Below are positions 21,081 to 31,103 of a stretch of DNA of 64,000 bases, piece after piece (the stretch's first letter is position 1; each line of letters begins with the position of its first letter). Source of the stretch: Comamonas endophytica (GTDB taxonomy: Bacteria > Pseudomonadota > Gammaproteobacteria > Burkholderiales > Burkholderiaceae_C); the NCBI RefSeq assembly GCF_023634805.2, contig NZ_CP106881.1, positions 1,302,001-1,366,000 of the forward strand, read 5' to 3'. The translations under genes were made by a program, and so were the position numbers. The notes beneath the pieces are model-generated. The model saw nothing but the letters and a program-made list of their open reading frames with translations, had not been told where the DNA came from and did no database searches.

Positions 21081-21889
21081 AGGGCTTTCGCTTCTCCCGG
21101 CCCAGCCGCGCGGCGGCGCCCGCGGGCGCGCCGGTGCGCTGGGCCGTTGCCGGCGCGCTGCTCGGCGGCGCGCTGACGCTGGTGCTGTGCGCGCCCGCGC
21201 ACTGGCTGGCCGTGGGGATCGAGCGCGCGACCGAAGGCCAGCTGCAATTGCGCGAGGCGCGCGGCACGGTCTGGACCGGCTCGGCACGCCTGGTGCTCAG
21301 CGGTGGCGCGGGAAGCCGCGATGCGCTGGGGCTGCCTTCGCGCGTGCAGTGGCAGCTGCGCCCGGCCTGGCGCGGCCTGCGCCTGCGGCTCGAGACCGGC
21401 TGCTGCACGCCGCAGCCGCTGCAGGCGCGCCTGCTGCTGCACTGGCAGGGCGTCGAGGCGCAGGTGCAAGACCAGCAGAGCCAGTGGCCCGCGGGGCTGC
21501 TGACGGGACTGGGCACGCCCTGGAACACGGCGCAGATCCAGGGCCAGCTCCAGTTGCGCACCCAGGGGCTGCGCCTGGAGTATGTGGCGGGCCGCTGGCG
21601 CAGCGAGGGCCAGGTGCAACTGGATGCGCTGGACCTCTCCACACGGCTGTCGACGCTGCGCCCCATGGGCAGCTACCGGCTTGTCTTCGACGGCGGCGAT
21701 GCGCCGCGGCTCACGCTGAGCACGCTCGAAGGCCATCTGCGGCTCAGCGGCTCGGGCCAATGGGTCGGGCAGCGCCTGCGCTTCACCGGCGAGGCCACGG
21801 CCACGCCCGAGCGCGAGGCGGCGCTGACCAACTTTCTCAACATCATCGGGCGGCGCAGCGGCGCGCGCTCCATCATCACCCTGGGCTAA
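21077..21889 (+). CDS. gspN: Type II secretion system protein GspN
   Basis: A 270-residue bitopic protein with one N-terminal helix (VAGALLGGALTLVLCAPAHWLA) and a beta-rich periplasmic domain, containing GTVWTGSARLVLSGG and a conserved C-terminus ALTNFLNIIGRRSG. GspN is an accessory component absent from many T2SSs; related to AsmA-like repeats. The operon position supports the call. Confidence 0.85.
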   Translation: MKGFRFSRPSRAAAPAGAPVRWAVAGALLGGALTLVLCAPAHWLAVGIERATEGQLQLREARGTVWTGSARLVLSGGAGSRDALGLPSRVQWQLRPAWRGLRLRLETGCCTPQPLQARLLLHWQGVEAQVQDQQSQWPAGLLTGLGTPWNTAQIQGQLQLRTQGLRLEYVAGRWRSEGQVQLDALDLSTRLSTLRPMGSYRLVFDGGDAPRLTLSTLEGHLRLSGSGQWVGQRLRFTGEATATPEREAALTNFLNIIGRRSGARSIITLG

Positions 21890-21893
21890 TTCC

Positions 21894-24188
21894 ATGACGT
21901 TCCTCTCTGCACGCGGCCTGCGCGTCGCCCTCCACACCCTTGCCGCCGCGGCCCTGCTGGCCTGTGGCGGCGTCTCGGCCCAGACCGCCGTGCGCAGCAA
22001 CGAGCCGGTGACGCTGAACTTCGCCGGCGCCGAAATCGAAGCCGTGGCGCGCACCATGGCCACCATCACCGGGCGCAACGTCGTGGTCGATCCGCGCGTC
22101 AAGGGCACCATGACCCTGATCAGCGAGAAGCCGCTGGCGCCGGCGCAGGCCTTCCAGCAGTTCCTGGCGGCGCTGCGCCTGCAGGGCTTCACCGTGGTCG
22201 AGGCCGCGGGCCTGTACAAGGTGATTCCCGAGGCCGATGCCAAGCTGCAGACCGGCAGCGTGGCCGTGTCCCAGGGCGGTCGCGGCAGCGCTCCTGCCGG
22301 CGGCCAGATCGTGACGCAGATCTTCAAGCTCAACTTCGAGAACGCGGCCAATCTGGTGCCGGTGCTGCGGCCGCTGATCAGCCCGAACAACACCATCAAC
22401 GTAAATCCCGGCAACAACTCGCTGGTCATCACCGATTACGCCGACAACGTGCAGCGCCTGTCGCGCATCGTCGCCGCGATGGACGTGTCGAACGCCACCG
22501 ACGTCGAGGTCATCCCGCTGCAGCACGCGGTGGCCTCCGAGATGGCGGTGCTCGTGGGCCGGCTGATCGAGGGCGGCAGCGCGGGCGCGGCGCCCGGCGC
22601 CGTGGCCCAGGGCCAGAGCGACACCTCCTTCAAGACCACGCTGATGGCCGAGCCGCGCAGCAACGCGCTGGTGGTGCGCGCCGCCAACCCGGCGCGCCTG
22701 GCGCAGGTGCGCTCGCTGATCGCGCGCCTGGACCAGCCGGCCTATGCGACTTCGGCGGCCGCCAGCGGCAACATCCACGTGGTGTACCTGAAGAACGCCG
22801 ATGCCACGACGCTGGCGACCACGCTGCGCGCGGCCATGGCCAGCGACCCGGGCGTGGGCACGGGCAATACCGGCATCGCGGCCTCCAGCGGCGGCGGCAC
22901 CACCGCCACGCGCGCCTCGGCCACCACCAATACCGGCAGCACGCTGGGCAATTCCGGCGGCCTCTCGGGCAGCAGCAGCGGCGTGGGCGGCGGCCTGGGC
23001 AGCGACAGCGGCAGCGGCAACTTCGGCAGCACCAACCAGCCATCGACCGGCGGCCAGATCCAGGCCGATCCATCGACCAATTCGCTGATCATCAGCGCGC
23101 CGCCGCCGCTGTACCGCCAGCTGCGCGCGGTCATCGACCAGCTCGACGGGCGCCGCGCGCAGGTGCTGATCGAGAGCCTGATCGTCGAGGTCTCGGCCAA
23201 CAAGCTGGCGCAGTTCGGCGTGCAGTGGCAATCGCTGCTGGGCAACGACGGCAGCACCCGCGCCGTGATCGGCAACAACTCGGCCATCAGCGGCGGCAAT
23301 ATCCTGGGCATCACCGCCGGCATCGCGGGCGCAGCCACGGCCCAGGCGCAAGCGCTGGGCAGCCTGGGCGCGGGGCTGAACATCGGCATCGCACCGCGCA
23401 TCAACGGCCGCTACTACCTCGGCGCGCTGGCGAACTTCCTGCAAAACAGCGGCGACGCCAACGTGCTGTCGACCCCCAACCTGATGACGCTCGACAACGA
23501 GGAAGCCCGGATCATCATCGGCAACAACGTGCCCTTCGTGACCGGCTCGTATGCCAGCACCACCGGCACCGCGGGCGTGAGCCCGTTCACCACCGTCGAG
23601 CGCAAGGACGTGGGCCTGATGCTGCGCGTGCGCCCGCAGATCAACGAGAACGGCACGGTGAAGATGTCGGTCTACCAGGAGGTCTCGAAGATCGACGGCA
23701 ACACGCTCAATGCCGTCAACGGCCCCACGACCAGCAAGCGCTCGATCGAATCCAACGTGCTGGTCGAGGATGGCAGCATCATCGTGCTCGGCGGCCTGCT
23801 CGAGGACAGCTATTCGCAGGGCGAGGACAAGGTGCCGCTGTTCGGCGATCTGCCGGGCGTGGGCAACCTGTTCCGCAGCGAGAAGCGCACGCGCAACAAG
23901 ACCAATCTGATGGTGTTCCTGCGCCCGGTGGTGGTGCGCGACGCCGCCGCCGCCGATGCGCTGATGACGGACCGCTACGACGTCATCCGCGCGGCGCAGC
24001 AGGGCCTGCAGCCGCAGCCGAGCATCGTGCTCGACAACGTGACCGGGGCACCGGTGCTGCCGACGCTGCAGCCGGGCGGCCCGGCCCAGCCGCTGGCCAC
24101 CGTGCCCTTCGCGCCCGAGGTGCCCAAACCCGCGCGCCCGCGCATCCAGCCGCTCACCGTGACCGACGAAGCCTACAGCGCCCCCTGA
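21894..24188 (+). CDS. gspD: Type II secretion system secretin GspD
   Basis: The 764-residue outer-membrane gate of the T2SS. Signal peptide to VSAQ (about residue 30). N0 domain [22 protein letters not shown], then N1-N3. N3 carries a Gly/Ser/Thr-rich insertion of about 65 residues (roughly 320-385). The secretin core (about 400-680) includes VPFVTGSY and [19 protein letters not shown]. The pilotin-binding S domain is short. Starts 4 bp after gspN; ATG at 21894. Confidence 0.95.
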   Translation: MTFLSARGLRVALHTLAAAALLACGGVSAQTAVRSNEPVTLNFAGAEIEAVARTMATITGRNVVVDPRVKGTMTLISEKPLAPAQAFQQFLAALRLQGFTVVEAAGLYKVIPEADAKLQTGSVAVSQGGRGSAPAGGQIVTQIFKLNFENAANLVPVLRPLISPNNTINVNPGNNSLVITDYADNVQRLSRIVAAMDVSNATDVEVIPLQHAVASEMAVLVGRLIEGGSAGAAPGAVAQGQSDTSFKTTLMAEPRSNALVVRAANPARLAQVRSLIARLDQPAYATSAAASGNIHVVYLKNADATTLATTLRAAMASDPGVGTGNTGIAASSGGGTTATRASATTNTGSTLGNSGGLSGSSSGVGGGLGSDSGSGNFGSTNQPSTGGQIQADPSTNSLIISAPPPLYRQLRAVIDQLDGRRAQVLIESLIVEVSANKLAQFGVQWQSLLGNDGSTRAVIGNNSAISGGNILGITAGIAGAATAQAQALGSLGAGLNIGIAPRINGRYYLGALANFLQNSGDANVLSTPNLMTLDNEEARIIIGNNVPFVTGSYASTTGTAGVSPFTTVERKDVGLMLRVRPQINENGTVKMSVYQEVSKIDGNTLNAVNGPTTSKRSIESNVLVEDGSIIVLGGLLEDSYSQGEDKVPLFGDLPGVGNLFRSEKRTRNKTNLMVFLRPVVVRDAAAADALMTDRYDVIRAAQQGLQPQPSIVLDNVTGAPVLPTLQPGGPAQPLATVPFAPEVPKPARPRIQPLTVTDEAYSAP

Positions 24189-24196
24189 GCCCCGCC

Positions 24197-25558
24197 ATGC
24201 GCTATCCCCTGCCCTACGCCTATGCCCGCAGCGCGCAGCTGCTGATCGAAGACGACGGCCAGCAGCCCGTGCTCTGGCACGGGCCCGCGCCCGACTTCCA
24301 GGCGCTGTCCGAAGTGCAGCGCAAGTTCGCCGTGCCGCATTGGCAGGTGATCGACGCCGCGCTGCTGGCGCAGCGCATCAGCGCCGCCTATGCCCAGGGC
24401 GAGTCGAATGCCGCGCGCATCGTCAGCGAGGTCGAGTCCGACGCCGACCTCTCGCGCATGATGCAGGAGCTGCCGGCCGTCGAGGACCTGCTGGAGACCG
24501 CCGACGACGCGCCCATCATCCGCATGCTCAACGCGCTGCTGACCCAGGCCGCGCGCGACGGCGCCAGCGACATCCACATCGAGCCCTACGAGCGCCATTC
24601 GAGCGTGCGCTTCCGCGTGGACGGCGACCTGCGCGAGGTCGTGCAGCCGAACCGCGCGCTGCACGCGGCGCTGATCTCGCGGCTGAAGATCATGGCCGAC
24701 CTGGACATCTCGGAAAAGCGCCTGCCGCAGGACGGGCGCATCAGCCTGCGCCTGGGCACGCGCGCCATCGACGTGCGCGTCTCGACGCTGCCCAGCGCCC
24801 ATGGCGAGCGCGCGGTGCTGCGCCTGCTCGACAAGAGCGGCTCGAAGCTGACGCTCGAGGCCGTGGGCATGCAGGGCGAGACGCTCGAGCGCATCGAATC
24901 GCTGATCCGCCAGCCGCACGGCATCATCCTGGTCACCGGGCCCACGGGCTCTGGCAAGACCACGACGCTGTACGCGGCGCTGCAGCGGCTCGATGCGACC
25001 AGCGGCAACATCATGACCGTCGAGGACCCGATCGAATACGAGCTGCCGGGCATCGGCCAGACGCAGGTCAACTCGAAAATCGACCTGACCTTTGCCAAGG
25101 CCCTGCGCGCCATCCTGCGCCAGGACCCGGACGTGATCATGATCGGCGAGATCCGCGACTTCGAGACCGCGCAGATCGCCATCCAGGCCTCGCTGACGGG
25201 CCACCTGGTGCTGGCCACGCTGCACACCAACGACGCGCCCAGCGCCGTCACGCGGCTGATCGACATGGGCGTCGAGCCCTTCCTGCTGAGCAGTTCGCTG
25301 CTGGGCGTGCTGGCGCAGCGGCTGGTGCGCAAGATCGACACGACGGAGCCCAGCGGCTACAAGGGCCGCACCGGCGTCTTCGAGCTGCTGGTGGTGGACG
25401 ACGCGATCCGCAGCCAGATCCACGCCCAGGCCAGCGAGGCCGACATCCGCGCCGCGGCGCTGGCCAGCGGCATGACGCTGATGCGCGACGACGGCGAGCG
25501 GCTGGTGCGCTCGGGCATCACCACGCCCGAGGAGGTGTTGCGCGTGACGCGGGACTGA
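24197..25558 (+). CDS. gspE: Type II secretion ATPase GspE lacking the tetracysteine zinc domain
   Basis: The cytoplasmic hexameric motor of the T2SS, 453 residues. N1E-type domain about 1-90. RecA-like core: Walker [16 protein letters not shown], Asp box, Walker [17 protein letters not shown] and His box [14 protein letters not shown]. In most GspE proteins a CxxC-N(about 30)-CxxC zinc module follows AQRLVR; here [26 protein letters not shown] joins the flanks directly and no Cys remains. The reading frame is intact, so it looks like a natural short form and not a frameshift. Last gene of the overlapping gsp run. Confidence 0.93.
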   Translation: MRYPLPYAYARSAQLLIEDDGQQPVLWHGPAPDFQALSEVQRKFAVPHWQVIDAALLAQRISAAYAQGESNAARIVSEVESDADLSRMMQELPAVEDLLETADDAPIIRMLNALLTQAARDGASDIHIEPYERHSSVRFRVDGDLREVVQPNRALHAALISRLKIMADLDISEKRLPQDGRISLRLGTRAIDVRVSTLPSAHGERAVLRLLDKSGSKLTLEAVGMQGETLERIESLIRQPHGIILVTGPTGSGKTTTLYAALQRLDATSGNIMTVEDPIEYELPGIGQTQVNSKIDLTFAKALRAILRQDPDVIMIGEIRDFETAQIAIQASLTGHLVLATLHTNDAPSAVTRLIDMGVEPFLLSSSLLGVLAQRLVRKIDTTEPSGYKGRTGVFELLVVDDAIRSQIHAQASEADIRAAALASGMTLMRDDGERLVRSGITTPEEVLRVTRD

Positions 25559-25571
25559 ACGTCTGCATGAG

Positions 25572-25598
25572 CGCGGCAGGATTTCCTATCCTGCCGCG
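25572..25598. repeat. Strong hairpin after gspE
   Basis: CGCGGCAGGAT and ATCCTGCCGCG form a perfect 11-bp stem around TTCCT, 14 bp after the gspE stop. No T run follows, so it may be a rho-type or mRNA-stabilising 3' end of the gsp operon. The core GGCAGGAT-N5-ATCCTGC recurs upstream of cphA2 at 33562. Confidence 0.55.
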
Positions 25599-25647
25599 GG
25601 CTGCAGCCGGCTTTCGAGAACTGTCCTGGGCGCAAAAAATGGGGTCC

Positions 25648-26577
25648 ATGACAGACGCCAGACGCTCACGTCCCGGCCGGCGCTCCCTGGCGACGCTGCT
25701 TCTTTTGCTGGCGCTGTCCCCCTGCGCGGCCAGCAGCGCCGGGCTGCATCAGCCCCCTCCCGCCTTCACCGGCCTCGAGGGCATTGCAGACAACGCGCGC
25801 ACTGCCGCCGCACTGCTGGAGCAGGGCCTCAAACGCGGCGCCGCGCCGCTGCTGCGCGTGGGCGCCGAAGTGCTGGAGGAATCCCCGCGGCTGGTGGCGC
25901 TCAACTTCCAGGATGCGGCCAACTACGACTTCTACCTGGAGCGCACCGATGGCGTGGCCAACGCCGCCGGCCAGCTGCTTTGGGACCCGGTCTATGGCGG
26001 CTTGATCCAAGGCAATCCGAGAACTCCCGATGATGCTGCGCTGTGCTATGAGGCGGTGAACGGGTTCCGCTACACCGGGCGCGAGGAATATCTGCGCAGC
26101 CGGGGCAATCCTGCACGCATTGAAATTGCCTCGAGAAACAAGATCGCACCCCGGCTGCGACTGCTGCTGGGCATGACGCAGCCGCCCGAGCCTCTGGCCG
26201 CGCTGTTCGAGATCACGCTGGAAATCACGGACATCTCCCATCGGCCGATGGCGGATTTCGTTCGGGAGGTGCAGGCGCGCGAGCGCGAGCCCGATTCCCT
26301 GGTACATCAAAGCCTGTTCACGCTGGATCCGCAGGCACTGGGCGTGGCCACCTTCCCTGCGGGGTCGCGTTTCCATGTCCAGCTGCAGACCCACTTCGCC
26401 AAGGCGGGGGTGGAGCAAAGCGCCGCCGAGTTCCATGCTGCGCTGCGCTGCCCGCGCGGCAATGACCTGCCCAGGCCGGCCTCTGCGCTGGCCGCCTTTG
26501 GCAAGCCGCTGCGCATGAAGCAGTCGATCAATGGCACGGCCTGGGATGCCATGAAGGCGGTGCTCAATATTCCCTGA
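25648..26577 (+). CDS. Hypothetical exported protein
   Basis: A 309-residue protein of unknown function. The N-terminus MTDARRSRPGRRSLATLLLLLALSPCAASSAG looks like a Sec signal with a twin-arginine-like basic region, but no clear Tat motif. The rest is soluble, with one notable stretch LNFQDAANYDFYLERTDG and a single Cys in the mature part near CYEAVNGF plus one in ALRCPRGND. It lies between gspE and gspF, so it might be a T2SS substrate or accessory, but nothing in the sequence proves it. An ATG three codons upstream (25639) is an alternative start. Confidence 0.65.
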   Translation: MTDARRSRPGRRSLATLLLLLALSPCAASSAGLHQPPPAFTGLEGIADNARTAAALLEQGLKRGAAPLLRVGAEVLEESPRLVALNFQDAANYDFYLERTDGVANAAGQLLWDPVYGGLIQGNPRTPDDAALCYEAVNGFRYTGREEYLRSRGNPARIEIASRNKIAPRLRLLLGMTQPPEPLAALFEITLEITDISHRPMADFVREVQAREREPDSLVHQSLFTLDPQALGVATFPAGSRFHVQLQTHFAKAGVEQSAAEFHAALRCPRGNDLPRPASALAAFGKPLRMKQSINGTAWDAMKAVLNIP

Positions 26578-26636
26578 AGCGTGCGGGCGCGCGGAGCACG
26601 GGGCCGCAACTGAAGGGTCATGCGCCTGCAGCGACA

Positions 26637-26942
26637 ATGGCTGCCATGATGGAAAACCTTCTCACCTGGAGCGCGCCCTACGGCGGCGCGGCGCTGCTGC
26701 TTTTGATGGTGCTGGCAATCGCCAGCTATGGGCTGCTGTTGCATTACAAGGCGCGGCTGACGGAAAGCCAGCTGCGCCGCAGCATCCGGCTGGCGGCGCT
26801 GGTGGCGCTGCCGCTGTCGTTCATCGCGATGGAGATGGGCAGCCAGAACTGGGGCATCGCGGTGCTGTCCTTTGTCTGGTGCATTGTCGTGGGCATCACC
26901 TGCAAGAACGAGATCACGCGAAGGATCGCAGGCAGCCGTTGA
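26637..26942 (+). CDS. Small inner-membrane protein, hypothetical
   Basis: 101 residues with two or three hydrophobic helices: YGGAALLLLMVLAIASYGLLL (about 15-35), IRLAALVALPLSFIAME (about 50-66) and WGIAVLSFVWCIVVGI (about 72-87). The C-terminus is basic (KNEITRRIAGSR). No family recognised. Two ATGs at 26637 and 26646 are possible starts. Confidence 0.6.
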   Translation: MAAMMENLLTWSAPYGGAALLLLMVLAIASYGLLLHYKARLTESQLRRSIRLAALVALPLSFIAMEMGSQNWGIAVLSFVWCIVVGITCKNEITRRIAGSR

Positions 26943-27016
26943 GCGGCTGCGTCCGGCCCTGATCCGAGGAATGTCGGCTTTGCCGGCCCATGCGGCCTCG
27001 ATGAATAACTGACAGA

Positions 27017-28030
27017 ATGGGCCGCATGCTGAAGAACCTCCAAGACATCCGCCTTTCCCTGCTCGATCTCGTCGCCGTGCGCGAAGGCGCCAGCGTCGGC
27101 CAGGCGCTGGACACCGCGCTGCGCACCGCGCAGAAGGCCGAGGAGCTGGGTTTCACCCGCTACTGGCTGGCCGAGCACCACAACATGCCGGGCATCGCCA
27201 GTTCGGCCACCGCCGTGCTGATCGGCCATATCGCGGGCGGCACCAAAAGCATCCGCGTGGGTTCGGGCGGCATCATGCTGCCCAACCATGCACCGCTGGT
27301 CGTGGCCGAAGCCTTCGGCACGCTGGCCGAACTCTATCCCGGCCGCATCGACCTGGGCCTGGGCCGCGCCCCCGGCACCGATGGGCCGACGATGCGCGCG
27401 CTGCGCCGCGACCGCGTGGAAACCGAACAGGACTTCCCGCGCGACGTGGCCGAGCTGCAGCAGCTGCTGGGCCCGGCCACGCCCGGCCAGCGCATCATCG
27501 CCATGCCGGGCGCGGGCACCAATGTGCCCATCTGGCTGCTGGGCTCGAGCCTGTTCTCGGCGCAGCTGGCCGCGCACATGGGCCTGCCCTATGCCTTTGC
27601 CTCGCACTTCGCGCCGCGCATGCTGCACCAGGCGCTGGACCTGTACCGCGAGCTCTTCCGCCCCTCGGCCACGCTGGCCAAGCCCTATGCGATCGTCGGC
27701 ATCCCGGTCGTGGCCGCGCCCACCGACGAGGAAGCCGAGTTCCTGGCCAGCAGCACCTACCAGCGCATCCTGGGCATCCTGACCGGCCAGCGCACGCGGC
27801 TGCAGCCGCCGACCGAGAACTACGCGGCGCAGCTGTCGCCCTCGGAAAGCGCGGCGATCCACGACTTCCTGCGCATGGGCGTCGTGGGCAGCCGCGAGAC
27901 CGTGCGCGAGCATTTCCAGGCCGTGGCGCAGTCCACCCAGGCCGATGAATTCATGCTGGTCAGCGATGTCTACGACCCGGAACTTCGTCTGCGTTCGCTG
28001 GAGATCGCCGCCCAGGCCATGGCCGGCTGA
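27017..28030 (+). CDS. LLM-class flavin-dependent oxidoreductase (luciferase-like)
   Basis: A 337-residue bacterial luciferase-like monooxygenase, probably FMN-dependent, of the YhbW-type subgroup. Seen: [45 protein letters not shown], the [22 protein letters not shown] block and [16 protein letters not shown]. The substrate is not predictable. An ATG at 27026 is an alternative start. It has no obvious link to the surrounding T2SS genes although it sits just before gspF. Confidence 0.88.
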   Translation: MGRMLKNLQDIRLSLLDLVAVREGASVGQALDTALRTAQKAEELGFTRYWLAEHHNMPGIASSATAVLIGHIAGGTKSIRVGSGGIMLPNHAPLVVAEAFGTLAELYPGRIDLGLGRAPGTDGPTMRALRRDRVETEQDFPRDVAELQQLLGPATPGQRIIAMPGAGTNVPIWLLGSSLFSAQLAAHMGLPYAFASHFAPRMLHQALDLYRELFRPSATLAKPYAIVGIPVVAAPTDEEAEFLASSTYQRILGILTGQRTRLQPPTENYAAQLSPSESAAIHDFLRMGVVGSRETVREHFQAVAQSTQADEFMLVSDVYDPELRLRSLEIAAQAMAG

Positions 28031-28119
28031 AGGCATGGCCCGGCACTGGGGTCCACGCGTATCGGGAATGTCATCGGCAACGGCTAACATTGCCGGATTC
28101 CTTCAGCGCGCCTTTTCCC

Positions 28120-29346
28120 ATGCCAGCCTTTTCGTATGAAGCCATCGACGCCCAGGGCGCCTCCCGCAAGGGAACGCTCGAGGCCGATACGCCCAAATCC
28201 GCACGCAACCTGCTGCGTGCCCAGGCACTGGTGCCCATCGCCGTGCTGCCGCTGGGCTCGGGCGCCGCGCCTGGCACGGAAATGGGCTGGCAGGAGCGCT
28301 GGTTCACGCGGCCGGTATTCAATGCCGCCGCGCTCTCGGTCTGGACGCGCCAGCTCTCCGGGCTGGTGACCTCGGGCCTGCCGCTGGAGCGTGCGCTGAG
28401 CGCCCTGGCCGACGAAGCCGAGGACCAGCGCCAGCATCACCTGCTGGCAACCCTTCGCGCCGAAGTCAATGCCGGTTCGACCTTTTCGCGTGCGCTGCAG
28501 CAGCATCCGCGCGAGTTCTCCGAAATCTATTGCGCAGTGATTGGCGCGGGCGAATCGAGCGGCAGCCTGGGCCTGGTGCTCGCCAGCCTGGCCGACGACC
28601 TCGAGGCGCGCCAGGCGCTGCAGTCCAAGCTGATCGGCGCCTCGCTCTATCCGGCCATCGTCTCGCTGGTGGCCATCGTGATCGTGCTGTTCCTGGTGAG
28701 CTATGTCGTGCCGCAGGTGGCGGGCGTGTTCGTCGGCACCAAGCGCGCGCTGCCGATGCTCACCGTGGGGCTGCTGGCCATCAGCGATTTCGTGCGCCAG
28801 TACGGCTGGTTCATGCTGGGCGCGCTGGTGGCCGCGGCGCTGATCGTGCGCCATCTGCTGCGCATTCCGGCCACGCGCGAGCGCTTCGATGCGGCCTGGC
28901 TGCGGCTGCCGCTGATCGGGCGGCTGGCGCGCAGCTACAACGCCGCGCGCTTTGCCAGCACGCTGGCGATGCTCGCCGGCGCGGGCGTGCCGATCCTGCG
29001 CGCGCTGCAGGCCGCCGCCGAAACCCTGGGCAACCGCGCGTTGCGCGCGGACGCGCTGGACGCGCTGGTGCTGGTGCGCGAAGGCGCGCCGCTGGCCTCG
29101 GCCCTGGCCAAGAAACGCTTTCCCGGGCTGCTGGCGATGTTTGCGCGCCTGGGCGAGCAGACCGGGCAGCTGCCGGTCATGCTGCAGCGTGCGGCCAACC
29201 AGCTGTCCACCGAGGTGCAGCGCCGCGCCATGCATCTGGCGACGATCCTCGAGCCGCTGCTGATCGTGGTGATGGGGCTGGTGGTCATGCTGATCGTGCT
29301 GGCGGTGCTGATGCCGATCATCGAGCTGAACCAGTTCGTCAAGTAG
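28120..29346 (+). CDS. gspF: Type II secretion inner-membrane platform protein GspF
   Basis: A 408-residue polytopic protein that interacts with GspE and GspL. N-terminal MPAFSYEAIDAQGASRKGTLEAD, then two T2SSF repeats (about 68-190 and 270-390), with FTRALQ-like STFSRALQQHPREF, GAGESSGSLG and, in the second repeat, GEQTGQLPVMLQRAA. Three membrane helices around 170-190, 220-240 and 375-400. It is separated from gspE by 2.5 kb and three unrelated genes. ATG 28120 is chosen because homology begins there; ten in-frame upstream codons are open. Confidence 0.93.
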   Translation: MPAFSYEAIDAQGASRKGTLEADTPKSARNLLRAQALVPIAVLPLGSGAAPGTEMGWQERWFTRPVFNAAALSVWTRQLSGLVTSGLPLERALSALADEAEDQRQHHLLATLRAEVNAGSTFSRALQQHPREFSEIYCAVIGAGESSGSLGLVLASLADDLEARQALQSKLIGASLYPAIVSLVAIVIVLFLVSYVVPQVAGVFVGTKRALPMLTVGLLAISDFVRQYGWFMLGALVAAALIVRHLLRIPATRERFDAAWLRLPLIGRLARSYNAARFASTLAMLAGAGVPILRALQAAAETLGNRALRADALDALVLVREGAPLASALAKKRFPGLLAMFARLGEQTGQLPVMLQRAANQLSTEVQRRAMHLATILEPLLIVVMGLVVMLIVLAVLMPIIELNQFVK

Positions 29347-29470
29347 GCATCCGGGCCATGGGTCCGCTATCGGCACGCATCGCACCTCGAAACATCTGCA
29401 ACGAACCGCAAGCAGCGTGAATCGAGGTGATTGCGCATTGCGTGCCCATGGCCTGGCGAGCCGTGGCAAT

Positions 29471-29872
29471 ATGGCCCGTATGGCAAATATCTCTACCTCT
29501 TCATTGCTTTCGCAACGCATGGCCGGCTTGCTCGGCGGGTTGGTCCTGCTGACCGCCTGCGGCCTGAGCCTGGCACAGCCCGGGGTGCCGGAGGAAGCCG
29601 CAGCGGCGGCCGACGCGGCCGCCCATGCGCCCCTGACCAAGGGCGAGATCAAGGCGCGGCGCGATTTCCAGATGCTGGATTTCAACAAGGACGGCAAGCT
29701 CAGCCGCGCCGAAGTCGCGCTGTTCCCGCGCCTGGCCGCGGCCTTCGATACCGCGGATACCGACAAGGATGGCTTCGTGTCGTTTGCGGAGGTGGAGGTG
29801 TTCGCGGTGCAGTACCGGGCGGAGCGGGCTGCGGCAAAGGCGGCTGAGCAGGAAGCGGCGGGGAAGAAGTAG
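29471..29872 (+). CDS. EF-hand calcium-binding lipoprotein
   Basis: About 133 residues. A signal with lipobox LLTAC^G (GLVLLTACGLSLAQ) suggests a lipid-anchored periplasmic protein. Two EF-hand loops are clear: DFNKDGKLSRAE and DTDKDGFVSFAE, about 30 residues apart, followed by an Ala/Glu/Lys-rich helix. Ca2+ binding is likely from the loop residues; the role is unknown. ATG at 29480 is an alternative. Confidence 0.78.
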   Translation: MARMANISTSSLLSQRMAGLLGGLVLLTACGLSLAQPGVPEEAAAAADAAAHAPLTKGEIKARRDFQMLDFNKDGKLSRAEVALFPRLAAAFDTADTDKDGFVSFAEVEVFAVQYRAERAAAKAAEQEAAGKK

Positions 29873-29888
29873 GCGCGTTTGTACGGGG

Positions 29889-29995
29889 GCCCTTCATCCT
29901 TCGACAGGCTCAGGACGAACGGTTTCGTCAGGCTCAGGGCGATCGATTAAAACCGTTCGTGGTAAGCCTGTCGAACCATGAACGGCCCGGCCCTA
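29889..29995. repeat. REP-like palindromic intergenic element
   Basis: A unit with TTCGACAGGCTCAGGACGAA at the left and an imperfect inverted partner CCGTTCGTGGTAAGCCTGTC at the right, able to fold into a long stem. It is a diverged copy of the tandem units at 39314-39544. The core TTCGACAAGCTCAGGACGAA is a familiar REP-type repeat in GC-rich proteobacteria. Confidence 0.75.
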
Positions 29996-30015
29996 CGGAG
30001 AAGTTTATTCGCGCC

Positions 30016-30447
30016 TCAAAGCCCCTGCGTCCTCTTGATCTTCGGCTCCGAATAGGTCAACGGCTCCTCCTTCACCAGCAGTTTGTTGCGTTCGACCTCG
30101 TCGGCCTTGTTGACCTGTTCCGCCTGCTCGACCACCATTGCGCTGGCGCGCCACATCGACTGCAGATGCTCGATGAGCTGCTTGTGGATCGGCTCCTTGG
30201 GCGGCTCCTCCACTTCCTCGACCTGCTTTTTCTCCTCGACAACGGTCCAGTCGCGGTTGGACTGGTCGGTCACTTCGGGCTGGCCGGGCTCGCGCGGAAT
30301 CGCGCCTTCGCCCAGGCGGTCCACGGATTCCACCGGGGTCACGGGGTTGACGGGACGCACCGGGACCGCGCCCGAGGCGCCGGTCGAGTACAAATCAGCG
30401 CCCTGAGGTCGCCAGGCAGACGATCGATCGATGGGGTTGATTGACAT
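30016..30447 (-). CDS. Hypothetical protein
   Basis: 143 residues, hydrophilic and charged, no membrane segment. A Pro/Val-rich N-terminal half (VPVRPVNPVTPVESVDRLGEG) precedes an acidic coiled segment (EEKKQVEEVEEPPKEPIHKQ) and a helical end. No recognised domain. It ends 20 bp from the REP-like element and is transcribed toward it. Probably a real gene by codon pattern and length. Confidence 0.55.
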   Translation of the reverse strand: MSINPIDRSSAWRPQGADLYSTGASGAVPVRPVNPVTPVESVDRLGEGAIPREPGQPEVTDQSNRDWTVVEEKKQVEEVEEPPKEPIHKQLIEHLQSMWRASAMVVEQAEQVNKADEVERNKLLVKEEPLTYSEPKIKRTQGL

Positions 30448-30617
30448 GGTGCATCCTTCGGTGGCTCAAAAATGGTGGCAAACGGCGATAACTTCCCGCC
30501 TTCGTAACCTTATCGGCAGCACCGGCAAAAAATAAAGCAATTTCTGCAGCAAAACTTGTATCCATTTGCAGAAATTTCACCGCCCCGGCGCAGCCCATGC
30601 CAGGCCTGGGACGGATG

Positions 30618-31103
30618 CTATAGAAATCGTTCCAGCAGGCGCTGCGAGGCGCGGTCCAGCGCGCCGGTGTCGGGCACCGCGAACTGCAGGCCGTCGCTGC
30701 CGGCAATGCGCAGCCGGGTGCGGCCGTGCAGCTTGCGGATGTCTTCCTCGGCCTTGAGTACCAGTTGGGTGGGCCCCCGATCGGTATCGACATCCCAGGT
30801 GCTGGGCGTGGAAAAGCCCGAGACGCTGCGGATCCTCAGGATGGTCGGCACGAATTCGCGCGCCGCCAGCTCCTGCTCGATCAGCGCCCGCACGGCCGGC
30901 TGCAGCTGGCCCATGTGCGCGATCCACAGCGCCTCCTTGCCGTCGCTGCGCATCAGCGACAGGCCCTCCTCGGGCGCCGCCATCGGGAAGGCGCGCACCG
31001 GCACCACGCCCACATGGCGCGTGCCGTCGGCCAGCGTCAGCACCAGGCAGCCATGGGCGTCGCGCTGCAGGTCCAGCGGGGTTTGAATGGATGTTTCACG
31101 CAT
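30618..31103 (-). CDS. DUF1854 protein associated with cyanophycin metabolism
   Basis: 161 residues matching the DUF1854 family found next to cyanophycin synthetase genes in Burkholderiales. Typical: [29 protein letters not shown] near the N-terminus and [20 protein letters not shown]. Overlaps the 3' end of the ABC transporter gene by 8 bp, so the two are one unit. Molecular function unknown. Confidence 0.82.
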   Translation of the reverse strand: MRETSIQTPLDLQRDAHGCLVLTLADGTRHVGVVPVRAFPMAAPEEGLSLMRSDGKEALWIAHMGQLQPAVRALIEQELAAREFVPTILRIRSVSGFSTPSTWDVDTDRGPTQLVLKAEEDIRKLHGRTRLRIAGSDGLQFAVPDTGALDRASQRLLERFL

